Shown here in pieces: positions 1 to 32,700 of a stretch of DNA of 64,000 bases. Position numbers and translations under genes: made by a program. The stretch covers positions 1,075,436 to 1,139,435 of the forward strand of contig OZ038327.1 of NCBI GenBank assembly GCA_964035795.1, written 5' to 3'. The notes below the pieces were generated by a model. It was not told the origin of the DNA. It made no database searches and was given only the letters and a program-made list of their open reading frames with translations. The DNA comes from Pterobdella sp. o SKG-2022. Lineage: Eukaryota; Annelida; Clitellata; Hirudinida; Piscicolidae. How positions within the stretch are numbered: the first letter of the stretch is position 1; each line of letters starts with the position of its first letter.

Positions 1-510
1 CTTGGTCACGGTGAAAGGTATCCTTTGGGTCTCTTTTCTTAAAGGGACACAACCACCCAAACGCCTACGAGAACAAGCGTATGAATATTCGAAACAGTCT
101 TCATCACATTCATCTTCTTCAAAACCATCATCGTCACGGTTATTCAAACCGAATCCTTCTAACCTACAACCACCTAGCCTACAACCACCCACTGCACTTC
201 CTTCAGGGCACATATCAATTCCCAAATCATCTCCATCATCAACCCCATCTAGCAAATCACAATTGAGAGCTTTATTCAACGCTTTGAAATGGCTCAAAGC
301 ATCACAATCTTTACAACAGTGAGGAAACACAAAAGGAAGAACATTCTCATTTTGGTAAGAAGAAGGCAGAGTTTGACTTTCATATGGTGAGTAAGATGTC
401 GGAGCGGTAGAATAGCCAGATTTTGAAGTGAAACTATAAGGGTGACTGTATGAGGTAAGACCACTTGAACCGTATGGTGGGTAGGGAGATGAAGAAGTTG
501 AATAGCTCAT
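1..510 (-). CDS. Ser/Tyr-rich then Cys/Gly/Asp-containing protein, 3' end cut by window edge
   Basis: Reading leftwards from an ATG at 510, the frame stays open for 170 codons to base 1, so the C-terminus lies outside the window. The start MSYSTSSSPYPPYGSSG opens a Ser/Tyr/Pro-rich segment of about 60 residues. Then come a CC-x-x-C cluster, a short helical stretch (ALSHFKALNKALNCDLLDG), an Asp-rich loop, GGC repeats (GGCRLGGCRLEG) and an acidic Cys segment. There is no signal peptide. I do not recognise a family. The mix of Cys-Gly motifs and a preceding helix resembles the larger neighbours, so it is probably a divergent member of the same cluster. The ATG at 520 is in another frame and leads to no long product, which favours 510 as the start. 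Confidence 0.6.
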   Translation of the reverse strand, partial: MSYSTSSSPYPPYGSSGLTSYSHPYSFTSKSGYSTAPTSYSPYESQTLPSSYQNENVLPFVFPHCCKDCDALSHFKALNKALNCDLLDGVDDGDDLGIDMCPEGSAVGGCRLGGCRLEGFGLNNRDDDGFEEDECDEDCFEYSYACSRRRLGGCVPLRKETQRIPFTVTK

Positions 511-743
511 TTGAGATCATGTAGAAGCACTCAAATCAGTTTTCAATGTTTTTACTTTTTTATTTCCGTTACAGTTTTTTCCTTTGTTCAGTTCTTGTAC
601 ATTTTTCTGTAGAATTAAAAATAGGAACTAAGAAAAATGGTTCATAATATTTAAGCATAATTTCTTGAACTGGAATATTAAAATCATTTAATAATTATTG
701 AATATTATCATTTAATAATTATAATAATAATGTAAATAACTTA

Positions 744-1286
744 TATAGCGCCTCTTACGCATCCTTCAGAGGCGCTCTGCTACGAAATGCTTAGAGATGA
801 TTTTTGAAGTTTCAAAATTTATAAGATGAAAGAAGATTTGAGATTAGGAAGAAGAGAGTTCCAGAGAAATGCTCCAAAAAAAAAAGAATCAGTTTAGGAA
901 TGAGAGAGAGATAATGAAGAGCTGAGAGCGAGTAGAAGATCGTAGGCCGGCACGTTTAGGAGGTAGTAAAAGGTTAGAAAGATAGGAAGGTGAAATAGGT
1001 TAAAAGATTTAATACATGAGAAAACAGACTTTTAAGGAGGAGTAAAAGTGAAAAGGTAGCCCGTGGAGATCGATGAGAGATGGAAAGATATGAGAAAAGT
1101 ATGAGAGACCAAGCTTGCAGCAGAATTGATAACTTTAGCAAGAGAGTGAAAGGTAGACTAAAAGAGATCATTGTATACAAAATTTCAGTAGTCAAGATGG
1201 GAGAGAACAAGAAAGCAGACAAAAATCTTAAGAGAGGCATCATCGAGGTAAGAAGAGGTCTATCTGATACGACGGAAGAGGTATAA
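744..1286. mobile_element. Probable interspersed non-coding repeat with GCGCCTC hairpin end
   Basis: The stretch starts with an AT-rich TATATA, then a perfect inverted repeat: GCGCCTC (748-754), a 14-base loop and GAGGCGC (769-775). About 500 bases of purine-rich sequence without a convincing gene follow. Interspersed repeats opening with a tatata-GCGCC hairpin and running into purine-rich 'gagag/gaagat' DNA are common in marine invertebrate genomes, and this resembles them. I cannot name the family. The short reading frames inside it (for example 1080-1286) look accidental. The exact right end is uncertain. Confidence 0.4.
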
Positions 1287-1927
1287 AAAAATTAAATATA
1301 ATAAAACCCTACTAACTATTTTTACTTTTTTTTCTTCTTGTTTATTATTATTTTTAAACGTTTACGTATATGTAAAAAGTAAACTTGAGTCAGATTTTAG
1401 AAAATTTCTATAAACACTTCAAAAAGCTAAGTTCTTTTTATTAGCTTGAGCGTTTTCAATGATCGTCTTCTTTGCTATATTTAAATTCACTGTTTATATT
1501 TGTAATAATTTCTTCTTGAGAAATATAATAAAAATAGTTACTTAATGGCGATTTCCCCAGAAGACCAAAGACCAGTTTAAAAAATTTATACTTATACATT
1601 GTTTGCATTTGAATTATTCAGAGGTTTGATAATGACATTCTTAACTTATTATATTGGATAAAGTAAAAGCTTCATAACGTCCACAAACCACAAAATTTCA
1701 CAGAACAAAACACTTTTCAAGTGGAAAACTATTCTTTTATTTGCAAAAGTTATCGTTATCGATGTAAAAGTTTCGTTATTTTTACAATTATTATGTAATA
1801 CAACCCTTTGAAATTTTACCTCATTACCAGACCACAAAATACAGGGATGGTACCAAGTCCAGCCATTTCAACCAAAACCTTCTACATCAGCCGTGTTAGC
1901 TATTACGGAAGAATCATAGGGTCAATT
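1287..1927. other. AT-rich intergenic stretch
   Basis: No supported gene. It is T/A-rich with only short, non-coding-like frames, and holds the 3' flank of the Cys-rich gene that ends at 1928. Confidence 0.5.
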
Positions 1928-3389
1928 TTATAATTTTCGGTAACAACAGCAATAACTACTATCACAAGAATAACTGTCATCCCGGTATCGCCGTTTCCTA
2001 CAACAATATTTCTTTCTGCCTCGAGAACTATCATAACAACTACTGTAGCTGCTACAACTACTAAAACTACTACAACTACTACTGGCACAACGCCCCCCCA
2101 ACTTACTGACCAGTTTTTTAATTTGCTTTAATCTATGGTGTTTTCGTTTTTTTGGTTTTATGCATCTGACAACCTTTTTATCTCTATTACTACTACAGCG
2201 CTTGCTTCTATCACATATGATAATTTTATGGGACTTTTCCTTTAGTTCAGGCTGAGAGTAAGGACTGCAATCTACCAACCCAACACAACAACCTCCACAA
2301 CACCCACTGCAACCCCCATCACAACCACAACCCCCACAACATCCATCGCAACCACAGTTTCCATTACAACTTCCCCCACACCCGCCACAACCACAATTTT
2401 CATTACAACTTCGCCCACAACCCCCACCACACCCACCACACCCACCACAACCTCCACAACACCCACCACAACCTCCACCTGTTCCACCACACTCACCACA
2501 TCTGCCACAACATCCACCACAACACCCACACCCACCACAACCCCCACCACATTTACCACAACATCTACCACAACACCCTCTACAACACCCACCACACCCA
2601 CACCCACCACAACACCCTCCACCACAAAAACCATCACAACAACAACAACAATCCTCACAGCAGTTCATTTGGAGCAATTGTAAAGCTATTTCAGATAATT
2701 TTTCTATGGTACCCTCTTGGCTTGTTTTTTGGTCATCAACTGATTGATTTTTCTTCGAGCTGGAAGCTTTTGTACGTTTTTTTGACTTTGTACCTCCAGG
2801 GTTCCCTTTTGATTTTCCTCCAGAAGGTTTTCTGTCATTGTTACCTTTGGTTTTGTGTTTATTCTTTAGAAAAAATATTAGATAAATTCAACATTTATGC
2901 TTTTAAATATGAAACATTATTGTCCGATAAAATATGCCATGTGGCTTGAAACTGAAGGTGTTGACAGCAACACATAGGTCCATCAAAACTTCAAAACCTT
3001 TCACAACAAGATTCGTTCCCACAAACTTGGTCAACTTTTTACCAATGAACCTTTGTGTTCTGTTAACAATGAACTTAAAAGAATATAACAGAATCATCTT
3101 TACTTCTTGAAAACCTCCGAGTCGATTTAGCATCAATAGCAGCCTTTGACATCCGCTTGGACTTCCTCTCTGATACCGAAGCTTTGCGGTCAAACGACGC
3201 TAAAGCATAGATTTGAGGATAGTAGCTAGACCCGGCTATGTTCTCATAGTTAGGGGGTCCCAGGCGGTTTATGAGACCGGCACTTTGCGGCATCAGTTGC
3301 GGCTTGTAGGCTCCTGAGACGGGGTAGAGTGAAGAGTTGAGACGCTCTTTCCATTGAGCTGGTGTTTTCTTCCAGGAGTCAAGTGTCAT
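1928..3389 (-). CDS. Cys/Gly-rich basic protein, probably two exons (about 400 aa)
   Basis: The probable start is the ATG at 3389 ([17 protein letters not shown]). The first exon encodes about 95 residues and becomes Arg/Ser/Lys-rich. A good donor (GAA/GTAAAG) falls after 3104. The second exon covers the rest to a stop at 1928. Two acceptors are possible: after an AAAG at 2845, which keeps phase 1, or at 2863, which has the better pyrimidine tract but needs another donor. Exon 2 starts Lys/Ser-rich, then has an amphipathic helix ([16 protein letters not shown]) leading directly into about 120 residues of CCGG/CGGC repeats. A Lys/Arg-rich segment and a Ser/Cys/Tyr-rich end ([10 protein letters not shown], then CCCYRKL) follow. 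There is no signal peptide. The order helix, Cys-Gly block, basic block matches the genes at 40714 and 44011. The function is unknown; Cys density suggests disulfide cross-linking or metal binding. The intron is inferred, not proven. Confidence 0.6.
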
Positions 3390-4050
3390 TTCCTATAGGT
3401 TTAATGGCTTTTTTTTATTGATTTTTTATATAGGTCAACTGTGTTTCTTTTGATCGAGCTCAAAAGTTATCATTATTATCAGAGATTTTTTAGTTTTTAA
3501 GCGCGATTTTTATATTATTTCTTTTGATCTTTTTATGATTTTTTGTTTTTTTTTTTGTTTTTTATTATTCTTCCCAACTTTTTGCTAACTTTAATTTTTT
3601 TCAATGTTTTATAATTGTATTTTTTTGTATTATTTTTGTTTATTTATTTTTTCGACTATTTACATTTTATTTATTTGTTTTTGTGCACTTTTAAATTTAC
3701 GTTGGCATTAAAAATGAACTAGATAATTTCTATTTGAAGATAGTTTAGTATTCTTTTGAGAAGGGCTTTAGTTTTGAGGTGGAGTTTGGGTTAGCGAAGT
3801 TTTTATCGAAGAAACTTTCTTCGAGGCAGAGACTCATCTGAGATGCATTTTATTTTGGAACTCAAAAATCGAAGATAACTTTTTTCAAATATTTGAAAAT
3901 ATTTATTCAGATCAAAAACGATAAATTGCAAATAAAAAATTAATTATAGTCAAGATTGTTATTTCGTTGAATCATTTTTTGTTTCTATAAAGATATTAGG
4001 TTTATTTTATTAGGTTTATTTTATTTTTTATCTTTTTTTTGTTGTTTTTG
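3390..4050. other. T-rich intergenic stretch between two minus-strand genes
   Basis: No gene seen. It contains the putative upstream element of the gene starting at 3389, a TATATAAAAA-like stretch on the minus strand about 40 bases before that start (3424-3434), and the 3' flank of the gene ending at 4051. Confidence 0.5.
3671..3706 (-). promoter_or_regulatory. Putative shared upstream element (ACGT + TTTAAAAGTG + AAAAAC)
   Basis: On the minus strand this reads AACGTAAATTTAAAAGTG followed by CACAAAAACAAAT. It lies about 300 bases upstream of the start at 3389. The order ACGT core, short A/T spacer, TTAAAAGT, then A-rich AAAAAC matches sites upstream of several other genes in the window. Function is inferred from recurrence only. 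Confidence 0.35.
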
Positions 4051-14036
<9,986 letters not shown>

Positions 14037-14074
14037 TTTTCGGACAGTTGATGAAGTATTCAGTGTCTTTGCGG

Positions 14075-14083
14075 ATATTTATA
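14075..14083 (-). promoter_or_regulatory. Possible TATA box (TATAAATAT)
   Basis: TATAAATAT on the minus strand lies 39 bases before the start codon at 14036. This would leave only a very short 5' leader. In such AT-rich DNA it could be chance. Confidence 0.3.
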
Positions 14084-14321
14084 GCATTTTGGTTTTGGGG
14101 CTGGAAAGTTATATTCGTAGATCTAATTATTATTTCTGTTTTTACTTTCTTATTGTGCTTGTTTTTATTATTTCTATTATTCCGTTTTTAGACTAACTTT
14201 TCTTTTTTTATCTGTGAATTTTACCTGGAAACCAATATTAAAAAAATCATAAAAACAAATAATAATACTAAAATGACGATAAATTCAAATAATTCGAAAT
14301 ATACCCACTTTTTTGTTATTT

Positions 14322-14362
14322 TTGTTTTTGTTATGATTTTACTTTTAATATTTTTACGTAAG
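14322..14362 (-). promoter_or_regulatory. Putative shared upstream element of the 14036 gene
   Basis: The minus strand reads TTACGTAAAAATATTAAAAG, then TAAAATCATAACAAAAAC, about 300 bases before the start codon. It matches the ACGT, AAAAAT, TTAAAAGT, AAAAAC order seen upstream of the genes at 47255 and 49953. Confidence 0.4.
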
Positions 14363-15497
14363 GATTAAAAATAAATTTATAAAGTGATGATTTTTTTATT
14401 TGAAAATTAAAAATCTTTACAAACGTGAGCAGACATAATTATTAAACGCTCTTTAATATCAAAATCATAATAAGATTAATAACAATAATAATAATAATAA
14501 GATTAAAATAAGGATAAAAATAAAAAAAACAAGAATTGTCATAACTGCAATACAAACAAAATCAGTTCAAATAAATGGGTGAAAAGCTGAAATAACATTA
14601 TCTGAGTGGTGTTTTGTGTGAATTTTGTGAAAAAATCAAAAGTCATGAGTATTCAAATAAATTTTAATAATTTAAAACAATAATAACATAATAATAATAG
14701 TGGAAATAATGACAACAATAATAATAATAATAGAAATAATAAATGAAAATTATTATATTTGTTTGCTTATTTAAAAGTTGAGATAGCCCTTCATAAGATA
14801 TTCAACAATAATAACAATAATAATAATCATAATAATAATAACAATGATTATTATTATTAGTATTACAGGAAGAACAATACTAATATTAAATTAAATTAAT
14901 GAGTTTAAACAATAAAATTAGAATAATTAACAAGTAATATGAATTTAAATGCCAAAATTTCTCTTAACAAAAAAAAAAATAATACCCATTTAAAAAAAAG
15001 AAAAAAAACATAATAATTATTATGATATTGTTCATGGCGACGATTGTGAGATCCGAACAAGATGGGTAAAAATTATATACAAAGTCTGTATTTGTAAATA
15101 TGTTGAAAAATTAGCTTGGCATGTAAACAAAGTGTCATTATTTATAAACAAACGTCATTATTTGTAAACAAACGTCACTATCATACCACTGCACGTGACA
15201 AAATAATTCTTGCATAAAAGGAGCATCCTTGAAACACAATAAAAAATCATCATGGGCGATACAAATGGTATAAAACAAATATACAAACATATATAGAATT
15301 AAGTATAGGTATAACCCGATCTATGTTTAAAAGTGAAATATGGTTAAGAATGATCATAAAAAAACATTAAAATAATAATAATAAGAATAAAAATTTAATA
15401 TTAAACAAAAAAAAATAATAATAAATAATTAAAATAATAATAATAAAAATAAAGAATATTGTACATCTTAACCATCTTCTTCCTCTTCGTCACCATC

Positions 15498-25154
<9,657 letters not shown>

Positions 25155-25161
25155 CTGTTGA

Positions 25162-25400
25162 GTGGTGATGTAGAGGTGGGTGGGTGATAGCATGGTGTGG
25201 TGGTAAGTTTTATGGTGGCTAGAGTGGTGTGGTGGTGGATCGTGTGGTTAGTGGTGTGGTTGGGGTGGTGTGGTAGTGGGTGGTGTAGTTAGTGGTGTGG
25301 TAGTAGATGGTGTGGTTGGAGTGGTGTGGAAGTAGGTAGTGTGGTAGTGGTTGAGGTTGTGTGATGGTTCAGTGGTAGAAGAGGGGTTTAACGAAAGGTA
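25162..25400. repeat. GGTGTGGT minisatellite
   Basis: Degenerate tgGTGTGGTagt units lie immediately upstream of the first recognised Notch exon. On the minus strand this reads as Thr/Pro/His codons and could hide part of a 5' exon. Confidence 0.7.
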
Positions 25401-26019
25401 GTGTTGTGTTTGTGGTGAGTTCATGCATGAAACAAAGATGAATGTAAAAACAAACTGGACGGACGAAAAACATTATTCGATAGAAAAAAACATTGAAAAA
25501 CAATCCATTATTAAGTTCAAGCTGGCGGAGATATGTATGCAAAGCAAAAGTGAGCTTAGTGTAGAGAATATTATAATAATTAAATTAAATATAAATTAAA
25601 TATAATATAAATTAAAAATACTATCAACAATTACCTCTAGGTAAATGACCCAAAAAATGATTCCATCAATAATAATTAATGTGAATTGAAGGTTCAAAAA
25701 CCTGAATAATAATTGATGAGGGTAATGGTGGCTCATATCACACTGAAGAAAAAAAAACGTTCAATAAACGGGATTTCGGTAATTACTTTGTAAATTGGCG
25801 AGTCTGTACCGATTGATAATAATAATAATGCTAATAATAATTATTATTGTTATTACTATTATTATTTTTATTATATGAAAAAAATAAAAATAAAAACAAA
25901 AATAAATATTATTTATGTTTTTTTCATTATTAATACTGTAGAAGTATATTGTTTTTTATTAACAATGATTGCGATCAGTTGGAAGAACAAAGGAACCCAG
26001 TCAGTTTATGGCTAACAAG

Positions 26020-26262
26020 AATAATAATAATAATAAAAATAATAATGAGAATAATAATAATAAAAATAATAATGAGAATAATAATGAGAATAATAATAAT
26101 AATAATAATAATAATGAGAATAATAATAATAATAATGAGAATAATAATAATAAAAATAATAATGAGAATAATAATGAGAATAATAATAATAATAAAAATA
26201 ATGAGAATAATAATAATAATAATAATAAAAATAATAATGAGAATAATAATAATAATAATGAC
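26020..26262. repeat. AAT microsatellite with AATGAG interruptions
   Basis: About 240 bases of AAT units are interrupted by AAA and GAG triplets. Confidence 0.95.
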
Positions 26263-27299
26263 TATTATTATTTTTATTTTTATCTTCATTGCCATACCAA
26301 TTAGAAGTGACTTTATTTAATTTTTATGTTTTGGTAAGCTATTATTATTATCATTATTATTATCATTATTATTATTACTATTATTCTTGTTATTTATTTT
26401 TCTTATTTCTATCATTAATTTTTTTGTTTCTATTGTTTTTATTATTGAAAAAACTGTTTACCAATTGATTTTTATGATTCGTACACACAATAACTCTTCA
26501 TTTAAACCACGTGACTAATTAAACCAAAAAATAGACATAATATTAATATTAGTAGTAGTGGTACAACAACAATAAGAAAAAAAATTGATAATAATAATAA
26601 AAAACGTCACTTCAAAGAATAATGGTAATAACAATAATAAGAAGAATAATAATAAAAAAATAAAAACAATAATAATCGTCATTTTAAACGAAATGTTCAT
26701 TATCATAATTACTTATGACGGCGGTGTTAATTTAAAGAGCCATTATTATTATTATTTTTACTATTATTAATTAAAAAAAAACAACAAAAACATCAGCAGC
26801 CCTTATCACCTCCTAATTATCATTCCTACCTCGAGTGGTCTATTAACATCGTTATTATTATTAATATTATTATTATTGTTGTTATTATTATAATTATTTT
26901 TATTATAATTATTTTCAAGTTTTATCGCTGCTTCTATTAATAATTTTATTGTTATTATTGCTATTTTTTCAATACTATGGTGACGAAAACATATATTCTC
27001 AATTAATACATTGCCAATATTAATTATCACTATTATTAATATTGATTTTATCATTATTATTATCATTGATATTTGTATCATATTACTCATAAAACCTTAT
27101 TATAAGCTTATATAAGCCATATAACCTTATATATAAGCCTATTAATGGCTGAAAAATGCAACCGGTGTCTGCACTTTTAAAAGCCAAACAATTAAAAACA
27201 CAATAATCTTCTTGGTGAAGAGTTTGTCAACGAAAAGCTTTGTATTTAATAAAATTACCTTTAGTGTTCAAATAATTTGTAAACGATGAAGCTTTTGTA

Positions 27300-27323
27300 A
27301 ATATATATATATATATATATATT
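27300..27323. repeat. AT dinucleotide microsatellite
   Basis: About twelve uninterrupted AT units. Confidence 0.95.
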
Positions 27324-27349
27324 ATTTTGTTCCGGGATTTTGAGTTAAA

Positions 27350-27683
27350 ATGGCGACTTGGGTAGTGGAAGTTGGAGGGAAAGCAGAATTATATTTGGTA
27401 TGTTTAAAGCTCTTATGTGAGTGTTTTTTAAGGAAACGTTATTTTTGGTTAATAATAATATTCATCATAATAATAATGATAATAAAAAAAAAATATTATT
27501 ATTATTATTATTAATAAGCTTAATAATGAAAGGGTAAAAGTAGTATTAATAAGAATAATAATAACAACTGACTTGCAGTGGAAGGAGAAGGATGGATGGA
27601 TGGATGCGGATGCGATGCACGTCTTTTTATCCTTCAAACATTTGTCACAATCTGGAGGAATGGATACATGGATGGATGGATAG
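27350..27683 (+). CDS. Weak candidate two-exon small gene (50 aa)
   Basis: An ATG at 27350 opens [16 protein letters not shown], which ends exactly at a good donor (TTG/GTATGT, exon 27350-27397). An acceptor CTTGCAG at 27572-27578 is followed, in the same phase, by [19 protein letters not shown] and a stop at 27681-27683, inside a GGAT repeat. The product is 50 residues of ordinary composition, unlike the surrounding repeats. I recognise no family. It may be the first exons of a longer plus-strand gene or pure coincidence. Confidence 0.2.
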
Positions 27684-27780
27684 ATGGATGGATGGATGGA
27701 TAGATAGCTGGATGGATAGATGCATGGATGGATGGATGGGTAGATGGATGGATGAATGAATAGATGGATGGATGGATCAG
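27588..27780. repeat. GGAT tetranucleotide repeat
   Basis: Imperfect GGAT/GATG units with occasional AGAT. Confidence 0.9.
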
Positions 27781-28320
27781 TAGATAGATGAGTGAATTAT
27801 TTAGTATTAAAATGGCTGGAAGAACAGAATAAAAGGTTGAAAAACTGATGGGTGTGATGGAAAGACAAAAAAATGAATGAATAAATATGAGAATTCATCA
27901 CTGAATTAATGCATGAAAAGATGAATGAACAAATGAATGGATGAATGAATGAAAGAAGAGATTAAGGAAAGAGTGAATGATGATGATTAATTATGACTGT
28001 AGGGGAATTCCTTTGGCAATTTTAAAAAATTTAATAATAAAAATAATGATAATAATAATAATGAACGATAATAAAAAAAATGGAAAAGAAAAAAATAAAA
28101 ATAAAAAAAAATAATAAATAATAATATTTATAAACAAACACAGACTCAAAAATGAACAAAGTGCAAATTGGAAATTAAAAGCAGAACACATCATTTTATT
28201 ATCATTATTATTATCATTATTATTATCATTATTATCTTTATTTTATGATTATGCATAGTATTATTCTAACTATTATTATTATTCTCAATGTTATTTTCAT
28301 ATACTTTTTGTTGATTTTAT

Positions 28321-28620
28321 TTATAGTAATAGTGGTAGTAGTATAAGTATTAGTAGTAGTAGAAGTAATAGTATTAGTAGTAGTAGAAGTAGTAGTATTA
28401 GTAGTAGTAGAAGTAATAGTAGTAGAAGTAGCAGTATTAGTAGTAGTAGTAGCAGTAGTAGTACTAGTAGAAGTAGTAGTATTACTATTAGTAGTAATGT
28501 TAGTAGTAGTAGTAGTAGCAGTAGTAGTATTAGTAGTAGTAGTAGTAGCAGTAGTAGTATTAGTAGTAGTAGTAGTAGCAGTAGTATTAGTAGTAGTAGT
28601 ATTAGTAGTAGTAGTATACT
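28321..28620. repeat. AGT trinucleotide repeat
   Basis: About 300 bases of AGT with GCA, ATT and AGA variants. Confidence 0.95.
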
Positions 28621-28786
28621 CATCATTATTATTATTATTATTATTCTTTCATATTATTGTTATTATCGTCTCGCCATATCACCACTCTGATTCTCCCATG
28701 GACAAAGTTTATCCCAGATCAACAAGCATTGGCTTCAAGAGACTTTTGACAGCTTATTGTTGACAATTCTTTATGATTCACATTAT

Positions 28787-28816
28787 TTTTATTATTATTA
28801 TTGTTCGAACTAGAAC

Positions 28817-28850
<34 letters not shown>

Positions 28851-28960
28851 TGTATTAGAACCATTATTATTATTATTATTTGTATTAGAACCATTATTAT
28901 TATTATTATTGATGTTGTTATTATTATCATCATTTTTATTAGTATTATTATCATTGTTGT
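28787..28960. repeat. TTA repeat with duplicated longer unit
   Basis: TTA triplets are interrupted by a repeated TGTATTAGAACCA block occurring at least twice, showing expansion at two scales. Confidence 0.9.
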
Positions 28961-29669
28961 TTTTTTGTTTTTTTTTTTATAGCATTTTAGATATTATTAA
29001 TTGTTCCTATTCACAATTGCTGAATAACGGGACTAAAAAATATAACAATAAAAATAATAACTATTTTTTTCTATTATTATTATTATTTTTATTATGAATG
29101 AGAGTCCGCAGTGTAAACGGATAGTTTGGTGACGTGTTTATAGGAGGCGATGACGAAATTATGACGCTCTGATTATAATTATAACATTTTTATTATTTTT
29201 ATTAAAATTATTTTTATTAGTTATATTAATAATAATAATAATAATAATATTTTTATTATTATTGTTATTATTATCATTATTATTATATTATTCATGTTCT
29301 TAATTTTATTATGACTTTTTTTCTATAAGAACAGCATTGGCTCTACTACTTGTAATTGTGGTAGTATCATTAGTACTACTGGCTATAATACCATTTAATT
29401 CCATTATTATTATTATTATTTTTTTTTTTTAAATTCTGATTCAAGATGATTGATGGTCTTAAATTTTTATTTACTAGCGATATGAGAGTAAAAAATAATG
29501 AAAAAAAACAACAATAATAATAATAATAATAATAATATAAATAATAATAATAAATGTAAACAGTGGTAGTGCTAAGAGGCTTAAATTGTCACCATAAATC
29601 GTAGGTTTGAGTCAATATGAACTTTGATTTTATTATTTCTATTATTATTACTACTATTATCATTAGTAT

Positions 29670-29701
<32 letters not shown>

Positions 29702-32700
29702 GTAGTAGTATTATCAGTAAAACTAATAGTATCAATATCAACAACTTCATCATTATTAGCATCATCACCATCATCAATATTGCAAAGATTTATTTCCAAA
29801 AACATATTAAGCATAATAATAATTACTATTATTGTTATTATATATTATAAAAAATATTTACACTGTTATTTGTATTGATTCTCATTATTCTTTTGTGATA
29901 CTTGAATATCACAAATATTTGTAATTGGCTCATAATTAATTTTAGTGCTAATGTCGCCATTTCATTAATTAATATTATTTCTAGTATCATTACTGTTTTT
30001 ATTGCTATTATTATTATTATTATTATTGCTATTATTATTATTATTATTGCTATTATTATTATTAGTAGTAGTAGTAGCAGTAGTAAAATTAGTATTATTA
30101 TTATGGTTATTATTATTATTGTACAAACACCCAACACAGACAAGAGAACATTAGAATACTAAGGCTAGTTTGAGAATTGACAGGTGCAAAAAAATAAATG
30201 AATATATTATTTCATTTATTTTGTATTTTTACTATCAAAAATGATCCTTAAATTGAGTAAAGCTTGCAAATAAAAAAAATATACGAAAATTTCTTTTTTT
30301 TTTATTTATTTTTACTATTATTATTTATTTCTTTTGTCACTAGTTGTGATCTGTATTACAACAGCTATTATTTTTATTATTCTTGAAAGAATCATTGATG
30401 AAAACTAAAATTAATTTTATTATTATTATTATCATAATTATTATTATTATTATAATTATTATTATTTATAAGTTGTTACATTATTCTACGGTGAGTGAAT
30501 GAATGTAGTGCCATACGTAAACATAACCTACTTTAGCCATAATCTAATGTTTAATGCTTCAAGAATAAATTCAATTTTTTGAAAAAATATAAAATTATTT
30601 GTCGGTGTGAGTTTAATTCGTTTTAATAAATTAAAAAAAAATTTTTTTTTGAAAAAATGTATTTAAAATTGAAACTTTTTGATAAGTATAATTTTGAATT
30701 GGGTTGAATTAATTTGTGGAAACTCTTAGTTTTAATAGGCGAGACAAAGTTTGAAAAAACGAATCAATAAAAATAACATACAAAAACTTAAAGATTAAAA
30801 ACAAGAAAAAAATTTCAATTCATGAGAAAGTATTTTTAAAAACTATTATTTTTGGCAAGACTTCAATAGCGTATTGTTGAGAAGGTAACTTTCTCATAAT
30901 TTTAAAACGAACAAAAATGAATTAAAACTCACTTTTTAAGGTCGAAACTAAGTGCAAAAATCCAAAAATTAAAATTAAAAGTAAGAAAATTTTAACTTTT
31001 CCAATTTTCATTGTTTTTTTTTATAAAATTTCGATAAAAACACAAGACGACATTACAAATACTAAAAATGAACCAGATATCAAATTTCACTATTTAAGCA
31101 AGCTTTTTGACACTTTTGACCAATCACAAGCCAGAAAAGTAAATGTGGGAGGAGCTTAAAACTTTTTTTTTAGATACTAAAATCAATATCAATTATTAAG
31201 AAATACATTTTCAGTGTAAAATCATGAATAATATTGGATATTAATTTTTTTAAAATAAGTTTTATTTTCAAATATATTTCGCATGAAATTTCGACAATTA
31301 TTTTTATCTTATGAATATTTATGAACTATGCTTCTATTAATAAACCAAGGTTAAAAGATAATTTTTGATTTATATCAAACAAAAGGGTTTTTCTTCAATA
31401 AAATATTAAAAAAAATAAAAAAAATATTATTAATGTGAAATATTATAAAAAAAATTATTATTTTACTCAGGTATTTCGAATCTAAACTTCTTTAAAATTT
31501 AAGAAAGTGAACTCAAAATATAGGAAATGAAATAGTACACTGAAATAATGATAAAACAATAACAACAATAGTAAGAATAATATAAAAAATTATCATCAAA
31601 GTAGCGTAATAATATTTACAACAATAATAAGAATGATAATAATAACTTTTGCTATTTAAACCCTAGAAACAAAGAATTGCATAACAAAGAACTTCAAAAA
31701 TATTTCTTTCACCATCCAACACAAACAAATCAAAAGAATAATATCATTTCTATAATTAGTTTATTTTATTTTTCTTTTTCATACATTATTTATTTATTTT
31801 ATTTATTTATTCACAAATGAATTATTTATAATTAATTTTTAAATTATTTATAAATAAATAAATTATACAGTAGTTGATTTTTTTTACTATTTTTCATTGA
31901 AATATTTATTTTTTTTAATAATTTCCTTATTACTATTATCTTCACTATTATTATAATGATTATTTTTTTTTATTATTAGCATTATTGTTATTATTTTTAT
32001 TATTCTTATGGCATTATTTCACGACAACTACATTCTTAATAGTAATAAAAGAGCAATCTTCATTCAATCATAATAATAATAAAATAATAATAAAATAATA
32101 GTAATAACAAAAAAATTAATATTAATAAAGGTTTTAAATAATAGTGATAATCTAACAACAGTAATAATAATAACAAAAACAATATTAACAACAATAAAAA
32201 ATATTAATCACAAAAATAATATTTTTAGTAATAATAAAAATAATAATAAAAATATTAATAGTGAAGCAATTATTTTTTGACTTCATATGATTGACTTCAT
32301 TTCTAGCGCTTAATATTAAAAATCAATATAACCCACTTTTATTTTGTTGTTTTTTTTTATTTTTTTATCATTATTTTTGTTATTATTGTTTTTTTTCCAT
32401 TATTTTATTTCATTGTTCTTTTTGTTTTTAATTGTTTTTTATTGTTTAGACCATCTGCTTTTTTGACTTATTCTCCGCCTCATTTCACGTGTTTTTCAAA
32501 AGTTATTGCTCATAGAATAATAAAAAAAACAACAACAAAAATAACAATAATCAAAAATTCAACTTATTGATTTTTTAATTAAACAAAAAAAACTCAATTA
32601 GTGACAGTTACTAGAATAAGTAGAATCTATCTTATATTCATTCCTACACATGGATTGAAAAATGATCTCAGCTGCTTTGGAGAAAACTCACACAGATGTG

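Larger units (their letters stand above)
14037..15497. other. AT-rich intergenic DNA between the giant gene and Notch
   Basis: No gene seen. It holds the putative promoter of the 14036 gene near its left end, AAT/AATA microsatellite tracts (for example 14690-14860 and 15370-15460) and the 3' flank of Notch. Confidence 0.5.

Noticed and set aside
1080..1286. 68-codon plus-strand frame and the overlapping minus frame 974-1243
   Set aside because: They lie within the probable interspersed repeat and show no coding character.
25969..26304. Poly-Asn and poly-Ile frames in the AAT repeat
   Set aside because: They are direct translations of a microsatellite in all frames and both strands, with no ordinary sequence attached.
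28321..28763. Poly-Leu and poly-Val frames
   Set aside because: Translation of the AGT repeat only.
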